DNA of 64,000 bases from Mesorhizobium sp. WSM4313 (GCF_002294725.1 NZ_NSFT01000001.1:248001-312000); one strand, 5' to 3'. Positions 45,925 through 55,128 are shown, numbered from the stretch's first letter. Numbers and translations are program-made. The notes: generated from the letters alone by a model not told the origin.

Positions 45925-46033
45925 AGCCTCCCCTCTATGAGCACATCACACCGTTCTCCCGCTAGGGAATGATCCCAATGCGCTCGGGTGACGGGTTGAG
46001 GCGGTCGATTCCGCATGGATGCGGCCGCCGTTT

Positions 46034-46069
46034 AAAACCCGCTGGCTTGCCATGGCGGCGGGTTTTTTT
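46034..46069 (+). terminator. Intrinsic terminator
   Basis: AAAACCCGC (46034-46042) pairs with GCGGGTTTT (46058-46066) and is followed by further Ts (46063-46069). It is 110 bases downstream of the small secreted protein gene, within a 337-base stretch that otherwise holds nothing recognisable. Confidence 0.75.
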
Positions 46070-46261
46070 GGCGGGCGCCTGCCCTCAATTCTGCATCGCC
46101 AGCATCTGGAAACGGACAACAATCAGACGGTTTCGGTACAGTCGTGGATGCGCTTGACGGACATTACCTTGAGGTTGAACCTCGAGCGTGCCGGAATGTG
46201 GACCGCTGGGGAAAGGCCGGGCTTTGAAAACGTCGAGATACAAGGCGTTCCGAGTGGAACT

Positions 46262-46336
46262 TGGCTCCCCGGGCCGGATTCGAACCAGCGACCAACCGGT
46301 TAACAGCCGGTTGCTCTACCACTGAGCTACCGGGGA
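46262..46336 (-). tRNA. tRNA-Asn (GTT)
   Basis: The complement folds as a 75-base cloverleaf. The acceptor is TCCCCGG/CCGGGGA with discriminator G and an encoded CCA, the D-arm is GCTCAGTGGTAGAGC, the anticodon loop CTGTTAA carries GTT, and the T-arm is GCTGGTTCGAATCCGGC. The 3' end faces the hypothetical-gene region at 43.3-46 kb. Confidence 0.95.
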
Positions 46337-46363
46337 ACGGAGGCTCTGACGTGAGTGGCGCAG

Positions 46364-46392
46364 CCTATAGCAAACACCTTTCGGCTTTGCAA
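46364..46392 (-). promoter_or_regulatory. Promoter of tRNA-Asn
   Basis: On the minus strand, -35 TTGCAA (46392-46387) and -10 TATAGG (46369-46364) are spaced by 17 bases. This places the start of transcription about 20 bases upstream of the mature tRNA. Confidence 0.65.
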
Positions 46393-46544
46393 AGAAGCAT
46401 TTCGCAATTTTTCTCCAGTTTTTGATGCGGCTATTTGTGCCATCGTTCGGCGCGCCCACATATGAAGGGCTTCACACCGGCGCGGAACAAGGCGGCTGGT
46501 TGTCGTCTTGATATGGCTTAGGCAGCAGATGGGATTTGGCTTGA

Positions 46545-46805
46545 ATGACCGCAGCGGATGATGACAACGCCCCGGCGCGGAAGATTTCGATCTTCGGCCG
46601 CGAGTTCACCATGCCGCGCTCGCGCGGCTGGCGAATCGCGATCGGCATGCTGCTTACGCTCGGCGGGCTTCTGGGCTTTCTGCCGATTCTCGGTTTCTGG
46701 ATGATTCCGCTCGGTCTCTTGGTTCTATCCTATGAATTCGCGATGATCCGACGCCACCGGCGGCGTTTCGTCGTCTGGTGGGAACGCCGGCGGCGGCCCG
46801 ACTGA
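46545..46805 (+). CDS. Small membrane protein (PGPGW-like)
   Basis: This 86-residue protein has one or two hydrophobic segments (WRIAIGMLLTLGGLLGFLPI and LGFWMIPLGLLVLSYEF) followed by a strongly basic tail (RRHRRRFVVWWERRRR). The pattern resembles the PGPGW family of putative membrane proteins, of unknown function. The basic tail would stay in the cytoplasm. The ATG at 46545 lacks a strong ribosome-binding site; an internal ATG (MPRSRGW, residue 23) would also give the full membrane part. It lies between the two tRNA genes. Confidence 0.65.
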   Translation: MTAADDDNAPARKISIFGREFTMPRSRGWRIAIGMLLTLGGLLGFLPILGFWMIPLGLLVLSYEFAMIRRHRRRFVVWWERRRRPD

Positions 46806-46910
46806 GAGCACGGGGCGGCCTCCGCCGCAGTGATTCCGGACCCATGAAACCGATTGGTAATCACCACTTTGGCGCTCGATGCGAAAGCGCCGGGAATGAC
46901 GCGCGAGCGC

Positions 46911-46939
46911 TTGACGACCTTTGAGCGCCAACATAATGA
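46911..46939 (+). promoter_or_regulatory. Promoter of tRNA-Cys
   Basis: -35 TTGACG (46911-46916) and -10 TAATGA (46934-46939) are spaced by 17 bases, about 30 bases before the tRNA. Confidence 0.6.
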
Positions 46940-46968
46940 GTTCGCTCGGAACGCCGGGAGCATTGCGA

Positions 46969-47042
46969 GGCCTCGTGGCGGAGTGGTTACGCAGAGGACT
47001 GCAAATCCTTGCACCCCGGTTCGATTCCGGGCGAGGCCTCCA
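46969..47042 (+). tRNA. tRNA-Cys (GCA)
   Basis: This 74-base cloverleaf has acceptor GGCCTCG/CGAGGCC, discriminator T and an encoded CCA. The anticodon stem-loop GGACTGCAAATCC carries GCA, and the T-arm is CCGGTTCGATTCCGG. The protein methyltransferase gene starts 93 bases downstream. Confidence 0.95.
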
Positions 47043-47134
47043 GATGCTTGCGGGCTCCAGCGCAATCGCGCCGGAGCGGGGTTCCGGTTGAAGTTTTGGC
47101 CGCGCGCCTGGCGCGGGGAGCGGATTGTTGGGAC

Positions 47135-47809
47135 ATGAACGCTGATTTCTCCGAACGCCGCGTGAAAATGGTCGACGGCCAGATCCGCACCACAGACGTG
47201 ACCAGCGCGCCGCTCATCGAAGCGATGCTGAGCGTTCCGCGCGAGGCCTTTGTCGGCGCCGGACAGCAGGATCTGGCCTATATCGACGAAGACATCCGCA
47301 TTTCCGAGGGCGCCAATGGCAGCGGCGCACGCTACCTGATGGAGCCGTCGCCGCTCGCCAAGCTTTTGCAGCTGGCCGAGATCGACGCGAGCGATTCGGT
47401 GCTCGATGTCGGTTGCGGCACCGGCTATTCCGCCGCGTTGCTGTCCAGGCTCGCGCGTTCCGTCGTCGCGCTGGAGAGCGATGCAGCGCTGGCGGAGGCC
47501 GCGAAATCAACACTTTCCAGCCTTGGCTGCCAAAACGTCACGGTCGTTACCGGGCCGCTGCCCCAAGGGCAGGCCGCCAAAGGGCCCTACAATGTCATCT
47601 TCATCGGCGGCAGCGTCGAGGAAGTGCCGCAGGCATTGCTTGACCAGCTCGCGGAAGATGGACGCCTGGTTGCGGTCGAAGGGCGTGGCAACTCTGGCGT
47701 GGCCCGGCTGTTTGTCAAGGCAGGGGGGGTTGTAACCGGAAGGCGTGCCTTTAATGCGGCAATTAAGCCACTACCGGGCTTCGAACGTGCTCACGCATTT
47801 GAATTCTGA
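47135..47809 (+). CDS. Protein-L-isoaspartate O-methyltransferase family protein
   Basis: This 224-residue protein is of the PIMT type. The N-terminal region (RRVKMVDGQIRTTDVTSAPL, then VPREAFVG) matches the family, and the SAM-binding motif is VLDVGCGTGYSAALLSRLA (about residues 89-107). Classical PCM repairs isoaspartyl residues in aged proteins. Family members lying upstream of tolC in Rhizobiales are diverged and may have another substrate. The ATG at 47135 gives the conserved N-terminus; upstream in-frame codons overlap the tRNA. Confidence 0.82.
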   Translation: MNADFSERRVKMVDGQIRTTDVTSAPLIEAMLSVPREAFVGAGQQDLAYIDEDIRISEGANGSGARYLMEPSPLAKLLQLAEIDASDSVLDVGCGTGYSAALLSRLARSVVALESDAALAEAAKSTLSSLGCQNVTVVTGPLPQGQAAKGPYNVIFIGGSVEEVPQALLDQLAEDGRLVAVEGRGNSGVARLFVKAGGVVTGRRAFNAAIKPLPGFERAHAFEF

Positions 47810-47995
47810 GCGTTTTTGCCTTGCAGCGAAGGCGCTGTCATGATCGCTTGCGCCTGACAATCGTTGCTGATTTGGTTAACCGGGTGTTTTTGGGAGGCCG
47901 TCAGCGGGGGAACGATAAACAACGCGGCGCTGGCCGATCCGTAAGGGTAGGTTGGCGTGGCGTGGTTCCCATGCAAAACGAATGAGGGATATAAC

Positions 47996-49378
47996 GTGCC
48001 GCCTCTACGCAAGAGTATTTTAGTAGCTATCCTTGTTTCGGCCACCGCGCTTTCGCCGCTGGCCGCCTCCGCCGAAACCATCACGGGCGCGCTCGCCAAA
48101 GCCTATCAGTACAATTCACAGCTCAACGCGGCCCGCGCCGGCGTTCGCGTCACCGATGAGGGCGTGGCCATCGCCAAGTCGGGCTGGCGCCCGACAGTCA
48201 CCGGTTCGGCTAACATCGACTACACCAACATACATGGCTTTGGCACCAGCCGGAGATTAACGACGGGCAGCTTCGGAGTGCAGATCAACCAGACGCTGTT
48301 CGACGGGTTTCAGACCAAGAACAATGTCGCCGCCGCCGAATCGCAGGTGAAGGCCTCGGTCGAAAGCCTGCGCAACACCGAAGAGAATATCCTGTTCAAT
48401 GCGGCGAGCGCCTATATGGACGTGATTCGCGACCGCCAGGTCGCGGCGTTGACCGAGCAAAACCTGCAGTTCCTGACCGAGCAGGCGCGCGCCGCCCGCT
48501 CGCGCTTCGAGGTCGGCGAGGGCACCCGCACCGACGTGGCCCAGGCCGATGCCTCGCGCGCGACGGCCGTGGCGCAGCTGAGCGCCGCCCGCGCGACGGC
48601 GCTGGCGAGCGCCGCCACCTATCACCAGATCGTCGGCGACGAGCCGGGCAAGCTCAAGGCAGCCTCGCCGCTTGGCAAGCTGCTGCCGGGTAGCGTCGAT
48701 TCCGCCTTGGCCATCGCTTCCGCCGAACATCCCGCCATTCTTGCCACACAGCACCTCGTCGATGCCGCGGCTTTTGCGGTGAAGTCGTCGGAAGGCGCAC
48801 TGCTGCCGCAGCTTACGGCTTCCGCCGGCGTTTCGGACAACTACACCCACACCGTTCCCAGTTCCATCACCAGTCCTAACGGTAGTTCGACATCGGCCAA
48901 TATCGGCGCTTCGCTCACCATTCCGATCTATTCGGGTGGCCGGACCTCGGCGCTGGTGCGGCAGAGCAAGGAATCACTGGGCGAGGCGCGCATCCAGGTC
49001 GATGTCAGCCGCGACCAGGTGCGCCAGGCCGTGGTCTCGGCCTGGACGCAATATGTCGCCGCGCGCCAGAGCGTGGATGCCAACAGGCAGGTGATCGATG
49101 CCGCGCAACTGGCGCTCAACGGCGTCATCGAGGAGCGCAATGTCGGCCAGCGCACGACGCTGGACGTGTTGAACGCGCAGAACGCGGTCATCACTGCCAA
49201 GATCAACCAGGCCAGTTCCGAGCGCGACGTGGTGGTGGCGAGCTATGCCATCCTGTCGGCGATGGGCCGGCTGTCGGTCGACCGTCTTGGCCTGGCAGTC
49301 GCCAAATACCGACCGGAAGAGCACTACAACGCCGTCAAGGACAAGTGGATCGGATTGCGCACGCCCGACGGGCGCTGA
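47996..49378 (+). CDS. tolC: TolC-family outer-membrane channel protein
   Basis: This 460-residue protein has a signal peptide (ILVAILVSATALSPLAASA) and two outer-membrane efflux repeats of long coiled-coil helices: about residues 30-215, with SRFEVGEGTRTDVAQADASR, and about 240-430, with RNVGQRTTLDVLNAQNAVIT. It is the exit duct for type I secretion and tripartite pumps. Translation is placed at GTG 47996, with GAGGGA seven bases upstream; starting earlier at 47957 would add 13 hydrophilic residues before the signal peptide. The order PIMT-tolC-popZ-valS is conserved in Rhizobiales. Confidence 0.9.
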   Translation: MPPLRKSILVAILVSATALSPLAASAETITGALAKAYQYNSQLNAARAGVRVTDEGVAIAKSGWRPTVTGSANIDYTNIHGFGTSRRLTTGSFGVQINQTLFDGFQTKNNVAAAESQVKASVESLRNTEENILFNAASAYMDVIRDRQVAALTEQNLQFLTEQARAARSRFEVGEGTRTDVAQADASRATAVAQLSAARATALASAATYHQIVGDEPGKLKAASPLGKLLPGSVDSALAIASAEHPAILATQHLVDAAAFAVKSSEGALLPQLTASAGVSDNYTHTVPSSITSPNGSSTSANIGASLTIPIYSGGRTSALVRQSKESLGEARIQVDVSRDQVRQAVVSAWTQYVAARQSVDANRQVIDAAQLALNGVIEERNVGQRTTLDVLNAQNAVITAKINQASSERDVVVASYAILSAMGRLSVDRLGLAVAKYRPEEHYNAVKDKWIGLRTPDGR

Positions 49379-49583
49379 TTGCCGACAGCATGCTTCCTGC
49401 GAGCGCCGCGTGTCCGATGGACGCGCGGCGTTTGTCTTTCCGGGAGACTCATTCGGCTGCGCGCCGCCTAATCTGTTGAAATCCAACGTGTCCCCAGATT
49501 GGGGATTCTCGGATGACGATCGGTCGGTTACGCTGTTTCCATTGATTCGAATTCCGGCCCGGGCAGGACGGAATTCTTGGGCG

Positions 49584-49637
49584 GGTCAAGTTCTTGAACG
49601 GTCGGTTCTGGAACAGGTCAAGTTCTTGGACAGGTCA
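49584..49637. repeat. Short tandem repeat upstream of popZ
   Basis: Three 16-17 base units start at 49584, 49600 and 49616 (GGTCAAGTTCTTGAAC, GGTCGGTTCTGGAACA, GGTCAAGTTCTTGGACA), followed by a partial GGTCAC. A related, more diverged unit lies just before (GGACGGAATTCTTGG, 49567). The array ends about 20 bases before the popZ start. Confidence 0.7.
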
Positions 49638-49657
49638 CTAGGGCGGCGGATGTGACG

Positions 49658-50455
49658 ATGGCGACGGCAAGCAGCGCGCAGCGCGAACCTTCCATGGAAG
49701 AGATACTGGCTTCCATCCGAAGGATCATCGAAGACAGCGACACCGGGCGCAAGCAACCGGCCGAGGCCGGCGAGCTGCGCCAGAATCTGGAGCCGGCCGC
49801 GGCTGGCGCGCCGGCTGTCGAGGTTGATGCCTTTCGTTCCGAATTGCATGCCGACGTCCGCAAGCCGCCGACGCTGGCGGAGGTCCAGGCGCAGCTTGCG
49901 GCGACCGATCCAGTGCTGCCGCGCGCCGCCCGCGCCGAGCCGGTGAAGACTGCGCCTACGGCTGCGCCGACAGTTGAGCTTGAGAGCACTGCGCCGGGCG
50001 CGCAAGCGGCCGCAGGCAAGCCAGCCGTGGCAAATGCGCCGCAGACGGCCGAGACCATTGTCGCCGACTGGCGGCGCGAAATAGCGGCGGTCGGCGGCAG
50101 CACGGTCACCGCGAGACCGGCCGTCCGGGCCTCGGAAGCCGCGCCGAAGGCCGAGGTCGAGAAGGAAGAGCCGGAGTTCGAAGATTCCGCGCCTGTAGGC
50201 GCGTCCCGGGCCCCCGAACCGGAGGCGCAGCCGGCTCGGCCCGCTATCCTTTCCGAGCATACGGGCCGGCAGGTCGCCGCGGCCTTTGGCGAGCTTTCCG
50301 ATGCTTTTGCCAGCCGCGGCAAGAAAAGCTTCGATGAGATGGCCGAGGAGATGCTGCGGCCGATGCTGCAGGATTGGCTCGACAACAACCTGCCGACGCT
50401 GGTCGAAAGGCTGGTACGCGAGGAGATCGAGCGCGTGGCGCGCGGGGCGCAGTAA
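49658..50455 (+). CDS. popZ: Polar organizing protein PopZ (DUF2497)
   Basis: This 265-residue protein has the PopZ layout: an N-terminal conserved helix EPSMEEILASIRRIIEDSDT (about residues 11-30), a long acidic/Pro/Ala-rich disordered middle, and a C-terminal oligomerisation region with RGKKSFDEMAEEMLRPMLQD and WLDNNLPTLVERLVREEIER. PopZ forms a cytosolic matrix at the cell pole, which tethers the chromosome origin and recruits polarity factors. ATG 49658 is used; GTG 49652 is an in-frame alternative. It lies between tolC and valS and is followed by an intrinsic terminator. Confidence 0.9.
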   Translation: MATASSAQREPSMEEILASIRRIIEDSDTGRKQPAEAGELRQNLEPAAAGAPAVEVDAFRSELHADVRKPPTLAEVQAQLAATDPVLPRAARAEPVKTAPTAAPTVELESTAPGAQAAAGKPAVANAPQTAETIVADWRREIAAVGGSTVTARPAVRASEAAPKAEVEKEEPEFEDSAPVGASRAPEPEAQPARPAILSEHTGRQVAAAFGELSDAFASRGKKSFDEMAEEMLRPMLQDWLDNNLPTLVERLVREEIERVARGAQ

Positions 50456-50478
50456 CCGCAGCAACATGCAGGCTGACA

Positions 50479-50506
50479 AGCGCCGCCTTGGGGCGGCGCT
50501 TTTGTT
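50479..50506 (+). terminator. Intrinsic terminator after popZ
   Basis: AGCGCCGCC (50479-50487) pairs with GGCGGCGCT (50492-50500) around a TTGG loop, followed by TTTGTTT. Confidence 0.85.
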
Positions 50507-50665
50507 TAAGGTGCCTGGATGAACGCGTCTGTCCTGGCTTTAGCCGGCATTGCCGCTGGCCGCGGCAGACCTATGTGTGGGAGCGATCGCTGCGCTCGCG
50601 GTTGACTCGGCCAAGACCTTCCGATTTACACCGGACGCTTGTTCCCGACAGTTCGGACCTCCTCC

Positions 50666-53449
50666 ATGCTTGATAAGACCTACGACGCCAAAGCCGTCGA
50701 GCCGAAGATCGCCAAAATCTGGGAAGAGGCAGACGCCTTCCGGGCCGGCGCCGGCGCGGAGGAAGGGGCCGAAGCCTTCACCATCGTCATCCCGCCGCCG
50801 AACGTCACCGGCTCGCTGCACATGGGCCATGCGCTCAACAACACGCTGCAGGACATTCTGGTGCGCTTCGAGCGCATGCGCGGCAAGAACGTGCTCTGGC
50901 AGCCCGGCATGGATCACGCCGGCATCGCCACGCAGATGGTGGTCGAGCGTCAGCTCATGGAAAAGCAGATCCACCGCCGCGATCTGACGCGCGAAGAGTT
51001 CATCGAGAAGGTTTGGGAGTGGAAGGCCGAATCCGGCGGCGCGATCTTCAACCAGCTGAAGCGGCTCGGCGCTTCGGCCGACTGGAGCAGAGAACGCTTC
51101 ACCATGGACGAAGGCCTGTCCAAGGCCGTGCTCGAAGTCTTCGTCACCCTCTACAAGGAAGGCCTTATCTACAAGGACAAGCGCCTTGTGAACTGGGACC
51201 CGAAGCTGCTCACCGCCATTTCCGACCTCGAGGTCGAGCAGCACGAGGTGAACGGCAATCTCTGGCACTTCCGCTATCCGATCGACGGCGAGGCGTTCGA
51301 CCCTGAGAACCCGAAGACCTTCATCACGGTCGCCACGACGCGTCCCGAGACGATGCTCGGCGACACGGCCGTGGCCGTGCATCCCGATGACGAGCGCTTC
51401 TCCGGTCTGGTCGGACGCAACGTCGTGCTGCCGATCGTCGGCCGCAAGATACCGATCGTCGCCGACGAATATTCCGATCCTGAAAAAGGCTCCGGTGCGG
51501 TCAAGATCACGCCGGCGCATGACTTCAACGACTTCGAGGTCGGCAAGCGCCACAAGCTGCCGGCGATCAACGTCCTGACGGTCGATGCGGCCATCAAGCT
51601 GAAGGACAATGAGGATTTCCTCGCCGGTCTCGATGTGACACCGGAGCGCCAGGCTGTTTGGGACGAGCTGGATGGGCTCGACCGCTTCGCCGCCCGCAAG
51701 AAGATCGTCGAGCTGATGGAAGCCGGCGGCTTCCTGGAAAAGGTAGAGCCGCACCGGCACACCGTGCCGCATGGCGACCGCGGCGGTGTGCCGATCGAGC
51801 CGTTCCTGACCGACCAGTGGTATGTCAACGCCGCCGAGCTTGCCAAGCCGGCGATCGCCTCGGTGCGCGAGGGCCGCACCAACTTCGTGCCGAAGAACTG
51901 GGAAAAGACCTATTTCGACTGGATGGAGAACATCCAGCCCTGGTGCATCTCGCGCCAGCTCTGGTGGGGTCACCAGATCCCGGCCTGGTACGGACCGGAC
52001 GGGCACGTCTTCGTCGAGAAGACCGAGGAAGAGGCGCTCGCTGCCGCCATTGAATATTACCTGGCGCTGGAAGGACCGTGGAAGGCCTGGGTCGAGGACA
52101 AGCTCGAGAACTTCCAGCCCGGCGAGATACTGACCCGCGACGAGGACGTGCTCGACACCTGGTTCTCGTCGGCGCTGTGGCCGTTCTCGACGCTCGGCTG
52201 GCCCGACCAGACGCCGGTGCTCAAGACCTATTACCAGACCGACGTGCTGGTGACCGGCTTCGACATCATCTTCTTCTGGGTCGCCCGCATGATGATGATG
52301 GGCCTGCACTTCATGGACGAGGAGCCGTTCCACACCGTCTATGTACACGCGCTGGTGCGCGACAAGAACGGGCAGAAGATGTCGAAGTCGAAAGGCAACG
52401 TCATCGATCCGCTCGACCTGATCGACGAATATGGCGCCGATGCGCTGCGCTTCACGCTGACCGTCATGGCGGCGCAAGGCCGCGACGTGAAGCTCGATCC
52501 GGCGCGCATCGCCGGCTACCGCAATTTCGGCACCAAGCTGTGGAACGCGACGCGCTTCGCCGAGATGAACGACGTCGCGCGCAACGACGAGTTCTGGCTG
52601 AACGACGCCAAGCTGCCGGTCAACCGCTGGATCCTGACCGAGCTGACGCGGGCGGCGCGCGCCGTCACTGAAGGCATCACCAGCTATCGTTTCAATGAAG
52701 CGGCGGGCGCTGCCTACCGCTTCGTCTGGAACCTGTTCTGCGACTGGTACCTGGAACTGTTGAAGCCGGTGTTCATGGGCACCGACGAGGCCGCCAAGGC
52801 CGAGAGCCGGGCCTGCGTCGCCTTCGTGCTGGACGAAATCTACAAGCTCCTGCATCCGATGATGCCGTTCATGACCGAGGAATTGTGGGCGCAGACCGCG
52901 GGCGAGGGCAAGGAGCGCTCGTCGCTGCTTTGCCACGCCGCATGGCCGTCGCCCGATTTCGAGGATGAGGAGGCCGCCGCCGACATCAATTGGCTGGTCG
53001 ATGTCGTCTCGGGCGTCCGCTCGGTGCGCTCGGAGATGAATGTGCCGCCGGCGGCAATCGCGCCGCTGACGGTAATCGGCGCCAACACGCTGACACAGGA
53101 GCGGCTGGAGCGCCACGCGCAGGCGATCAAGCGGCTGGCGCGTGTCGGCGATATCGCGCTCGGCGATGCGCCGCCGCAAGGTTCGGCGCAGATCGTGATC
53201 AACGAGGCGACGGTAAGCCTGCCGCTCGGCAGCCTGATCGATCTCCAGGCCGAGGCCGCGCGGCTGCAGAAGGAACTGGCGAAGGTCACCGAGGAAATCG
53301 CCCGCCTGCACAAGAAGCTTTCAAACGAAAAGTTCGTCGCCAACGCACCTGAAGAAGTGGTCGAGGCAGAGCGCGAGAAACTCGCCGAATATCGCGAGGC
53401 GCAGGAGAAGCTTTCGGTGGCTTTGACCAGGGTCCGCGACGCCGGCTGA
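50666..53449 (+). CDS. valS: Valyl-tRNA synthetase
   Basis: This 927-residue class I synthetase charges tRNA-Val. It has the HIGH-type motif HMGHAL (about residue 52) in PPPNVTGSLHMGHALNNTLQ, the editing-domain region TTRPETMLGDTAVAVHPDD, the KMSKS motif (about residue 571) and a C-terminal coiled coil (ARLQKELAKVTEEIARLHKK). The ATG at 50666 starts MLDKTYDAKAVEPKI, the normal N-terminus; it has no clear Shine-Dalgarno sequence. The length is typical. Confidence 0.96.
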   Translation: MLDKTYDAKAVEPKIAKIWEEADAFRAGAGAEEGAEAFTIVIPPPNVTGSLHMGHALNNTLQDILVRFERMRGKNVLWQPGMDHAGIATQMVVERQLMEKQIHRRDLTREEFIEKVWEWKAESGGAIFNQLKRLGASADWSRERFTMDEGLSKAVLEVFVTLYKEGLIYKDKRLVNWDPKLLTAISDLEVEQHEVNGNLWHFRYPIDGEAFDPENPKTFITVATTRPETMLGDTAVAVHPDDERFSGLVGRNVVLPIVGRKIPIVADEYSDPEKGSGAVKITPAHDFNDFEVGKRHKLPAINVLTVDAAIKLKDNEDFLAGLDVTPERQAVWDELDGLDRFAARKKIVELMEAGGFLEKVEPHRHTVPHGDRGGVPIEPFLTDQWYVNAAELAKPAIASVREGRTNFVPKNWEKTYFDWMENIQPWCISRQLWWGHQIPAWYGPDGHVFVEKTEEEALAAAIEYYLALEGPWKAWVEDKLENFQPGEILTRDEDVLDTWFSSALWPFSTLGWPDQTPVLKTYYQTDVLVTGFDIIFFWVARMMMMGLHFMDEEPFHTVYVHALVRDKNGQKMSKSKGNVIDPLDLIDEYGADALRFTLTVMAAQGRDVKLDPARIAGYRNFGTKLWNATRFAEMNDVARNDEFWLNDAKLPVNRWILTELTRAARAVTEGITSYRFNEAAGAAYRFVWNLFCDWYLELLKPVFMGTDEAAKAESRACVAFVLDEIYKLLHPMMPFMTEELWAQTAGEGKERSSLLCHAAWPSPDFEDEEAAADINWLVDVVSGVRSVRSEMNVPPAAIAPLTVIGANTLTQERLERHAQAIKRLARVGDIALGDAPPQGSAQIVINEATVSLPLGSLIDLQAEAARLQKELAKVTEEIARLHKKLSNEKFVANAPEEVVEAEREKLAEYREAQEKLSVALTRVRDAG

Positions 53450-53812
53450 ACGGCAAGATTCGCCGCCGCTCCGAAGGCGCTTTCCGGTACGTTAGCTGCC
53501 TCGAAGATGGCGGCTGCCGCTACGTTAATTTTGACGTAAACGGAAAGTTTGCGCCCCATTGTTGCCATAATGTAACAATGAGGGCCGTCAGCCCCAAAAC
53601 CGGCTGTTTTTGCCCCGTTTTTGGCAGTTTCCCCGGATTTTTTCGATCCTTTGACGCCGGTTCGCGCGACTTAGGCGCCGATTGCGGCGTCGATGACCAT
53701 GGCAAAAATAGGTGCTGTCAAGATGTACATGTACAGCTCCCGAGATCGTTGTTGCGTCATTAACCCGAATTGGTTCTAGCTTGAGCCACTTGTATTTTGG
53801 GGAGGGATTTCC
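53450..53812. other. Intergenic region without a gene
   Basis: No coding region was supported in these 363 bases. Two short inverted repeats are visible: TACGT/ACGTA (53521-53538) and ATTGTT/AACAAT (53558-53579), in a locally AT-richer stretch upstream of the FadL-type porin gene. They could be operator sites. GGGGAGGGATTTCC just before 53813 is the porin's ribosome-binding region. Confidence 0.4.
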
Positions 53813-55081
53813 ATGAACATTTTGCGGGTCAAAGCGCTGCTGGGGGCAGGGTGCTTTTCGATCGCTTTGATTGGTGCCGCAGCCGTCCCGGCCCATGCCG
53901 GCGGTCTGGAGCGTGGCTGGTACGACATCGATCTGCTTTTCGATCCGGCACAGGTCACGGGCGAGGTCACCGGCACCTATGTGATGCCGCAACGCGACCT
54001 CAAGAATGTGAAGGATGCGGATCCTTCTGACGGCAATCTCAATGCACTGGGTAGATCGAGCACAGCCCGCGACACTGAAAGCTATTGGGTGCCGAGCGTG
54101 GGTATCAAGGTTGGCATGGGTCCGATCGATTGCTTGGGGGACTACTCCCAACCGATCGGTGCTTCCAGCAATCCGGGCGCCAACTGGGCGGGTGCACAAG
54201 GGAACGTCAATACGCAGGTAAAGAGCGAAGCCTTTGGTGCGACCTGCTCGTACAAAATGGACCTCGGCAAGGGCCAGTTTCGCTTCATTGGCGGCGTGTT
54301 CCACGAGGATGTTTCGGGCTTCAAGGAACAGCTGGTTGCTCCCATTCCGGCAATATTCGGTACGGGCATCGGACGTCTTGATCTTGAGGGAGACGGATGG
54401 GGATGGCGCGCTGGCGTAGCTTATGAGATTCCGGACATCGCGCTGCGTGCCAGCCTGGTTTATAATTCGGCTGTCAAGCTCGATGATCTAAGCGGAACGC
54501 TTGATCTGACCCAGGTTCCAGGGTTCATCAATCCGTTAAACCCATTTTTGGGCAGGGTCACCGATGTCAGCGGTTCCTCGGAGGTCCCGCAGTCAGTGGA
54601 GCTCAAGCTGCAGTCCGGCATAGCTCCCGGCTGGTTGGCCTTTGGGTCCATCAAATGGGTGGATTGGAGCGTGCTGCAGAGCATTCCTTTCTGCCCGACG
54701 GGCGTGGCAGTTTGCACCACGACCAGTCCTACTCGGCTTACATCTCTCGACTTGCTCTATCGTGATGGCTGGACGGTTGCCGCAGGCATCGGCCACAAGT
54801 TCAACGATCAATGGAGTGGGGCTGCAGGGATCACTTGGGATCGCGGCACGACTACCGGTCTCAGCGCTCAGACAGATACCTGGACGCTCAGCGCTGGCGT
54901 GGCTTATACGCCGACTCAGAATGTGGAAGTCCGTCTAGGCGGCGCCTTGGGCGTGCTAACCAGCGGGCATATCCACTCGGTCGTTGGTTCTGACGGCGTT
55001 ACCTACGGCACGGACTATACCGCCGACTTCGGCAACGACCTCGTGTCGGCCATTTCAGGATCCTTCAAGGTCAAGTGGTAA
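53813..55081 (+). CDS. FadL/OmpP1/TodX-family outer-membrane porin
   Basis: This 422-residue beta-barrel protein has a signal peptide (cleavage near AVPAHAGGLERG) and the FadL-type C-terminal region: TSLDLLYRDGWTVAAGIGHK, FNDQWSGAAGITWDRGTTTG and NVEVRLGGALGVLTSGHIHS. FadL-type channels take up long-chain fatty acids or other hydrophobic compounds. The start MNILRVKALLGAGC follows GGGGAGGGATTTCC. The last residue is Trp rather than the more usual Phe. Codon use looks slightly less GC-biased than in valS. A strong terminator follows. Confidence 0.85.
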   Translation: MNILRVKALLGAGCFSIALIGAAAVPAHAGGLERGWYDIDLLFDPAQVTGEVTGTYVMPQRDLKNVKDADPSDGNLNALGRSSTARDTESYWVPSVGIKVGMGPIDCLGDYSQPIGASSNPGANWAGAQGNVNTQVKSEAFGATCSYKMDLGKGQFRFIGGVFHEDVSGFKEQLVAPIPAIFGTGIGRLDLEGDGWGWRAGVAYEIPDIALRASLVYNSAVKLDDLSGTLDLTQVPGFINPLNPFLGRVTDVSGSSEVPQSVELKLQSGIAPGWLAFGSIKWVDWSVLQSIPFCPTGVAVCTTTSPTRLTSLDLLYRDGWTVAAGIGHKFNDQWSGAAGITWDRGTTTGLSAQTDTWTLSAGVAYTPTQNVEVRLGGALGVLTSGHIHSVVGSDGVTYGTDYTADFGNDLVSAISGSFKVKW

Positions 55082-55099
55082 CTGCCTAAATTTGAACGG

Positions 55100-55128
55100 A
55101 AAAGGGCCGGGCATTGCCCGGCCCTTTT
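55100..55128 (+). terminator. Intrinsic terminator after the FadL-type gene
   Basis: AAAAGGGCCGGGC (55100-55112) pairs perfectly with GCCCGGCCCTTTT (55116-55128) around ATT, 19 bases after the stop. Confidence 0.88.

Noticed and set aside
46019..46303. Small frame overlapping the terminator and the end of tRNA-Asn
   Set aside because: It reads through an intrinsic terminator and into the tRNA gene, so it cannot be a real coding region.
46245..46336. Active island attachment site at tRNA-Asn
   Set aside because: I looked for a second copy of the tRNA 3' end between 43.3 and 46.2 kb and for an integrase gene and saw neither.
53520..53705. Small minus-strand gene upstream of the FadL-type porin
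   Set aside because: The 61-codon frame lacks a ribosome-binding site and any family-like pattern; the region looks like promoter DNA.
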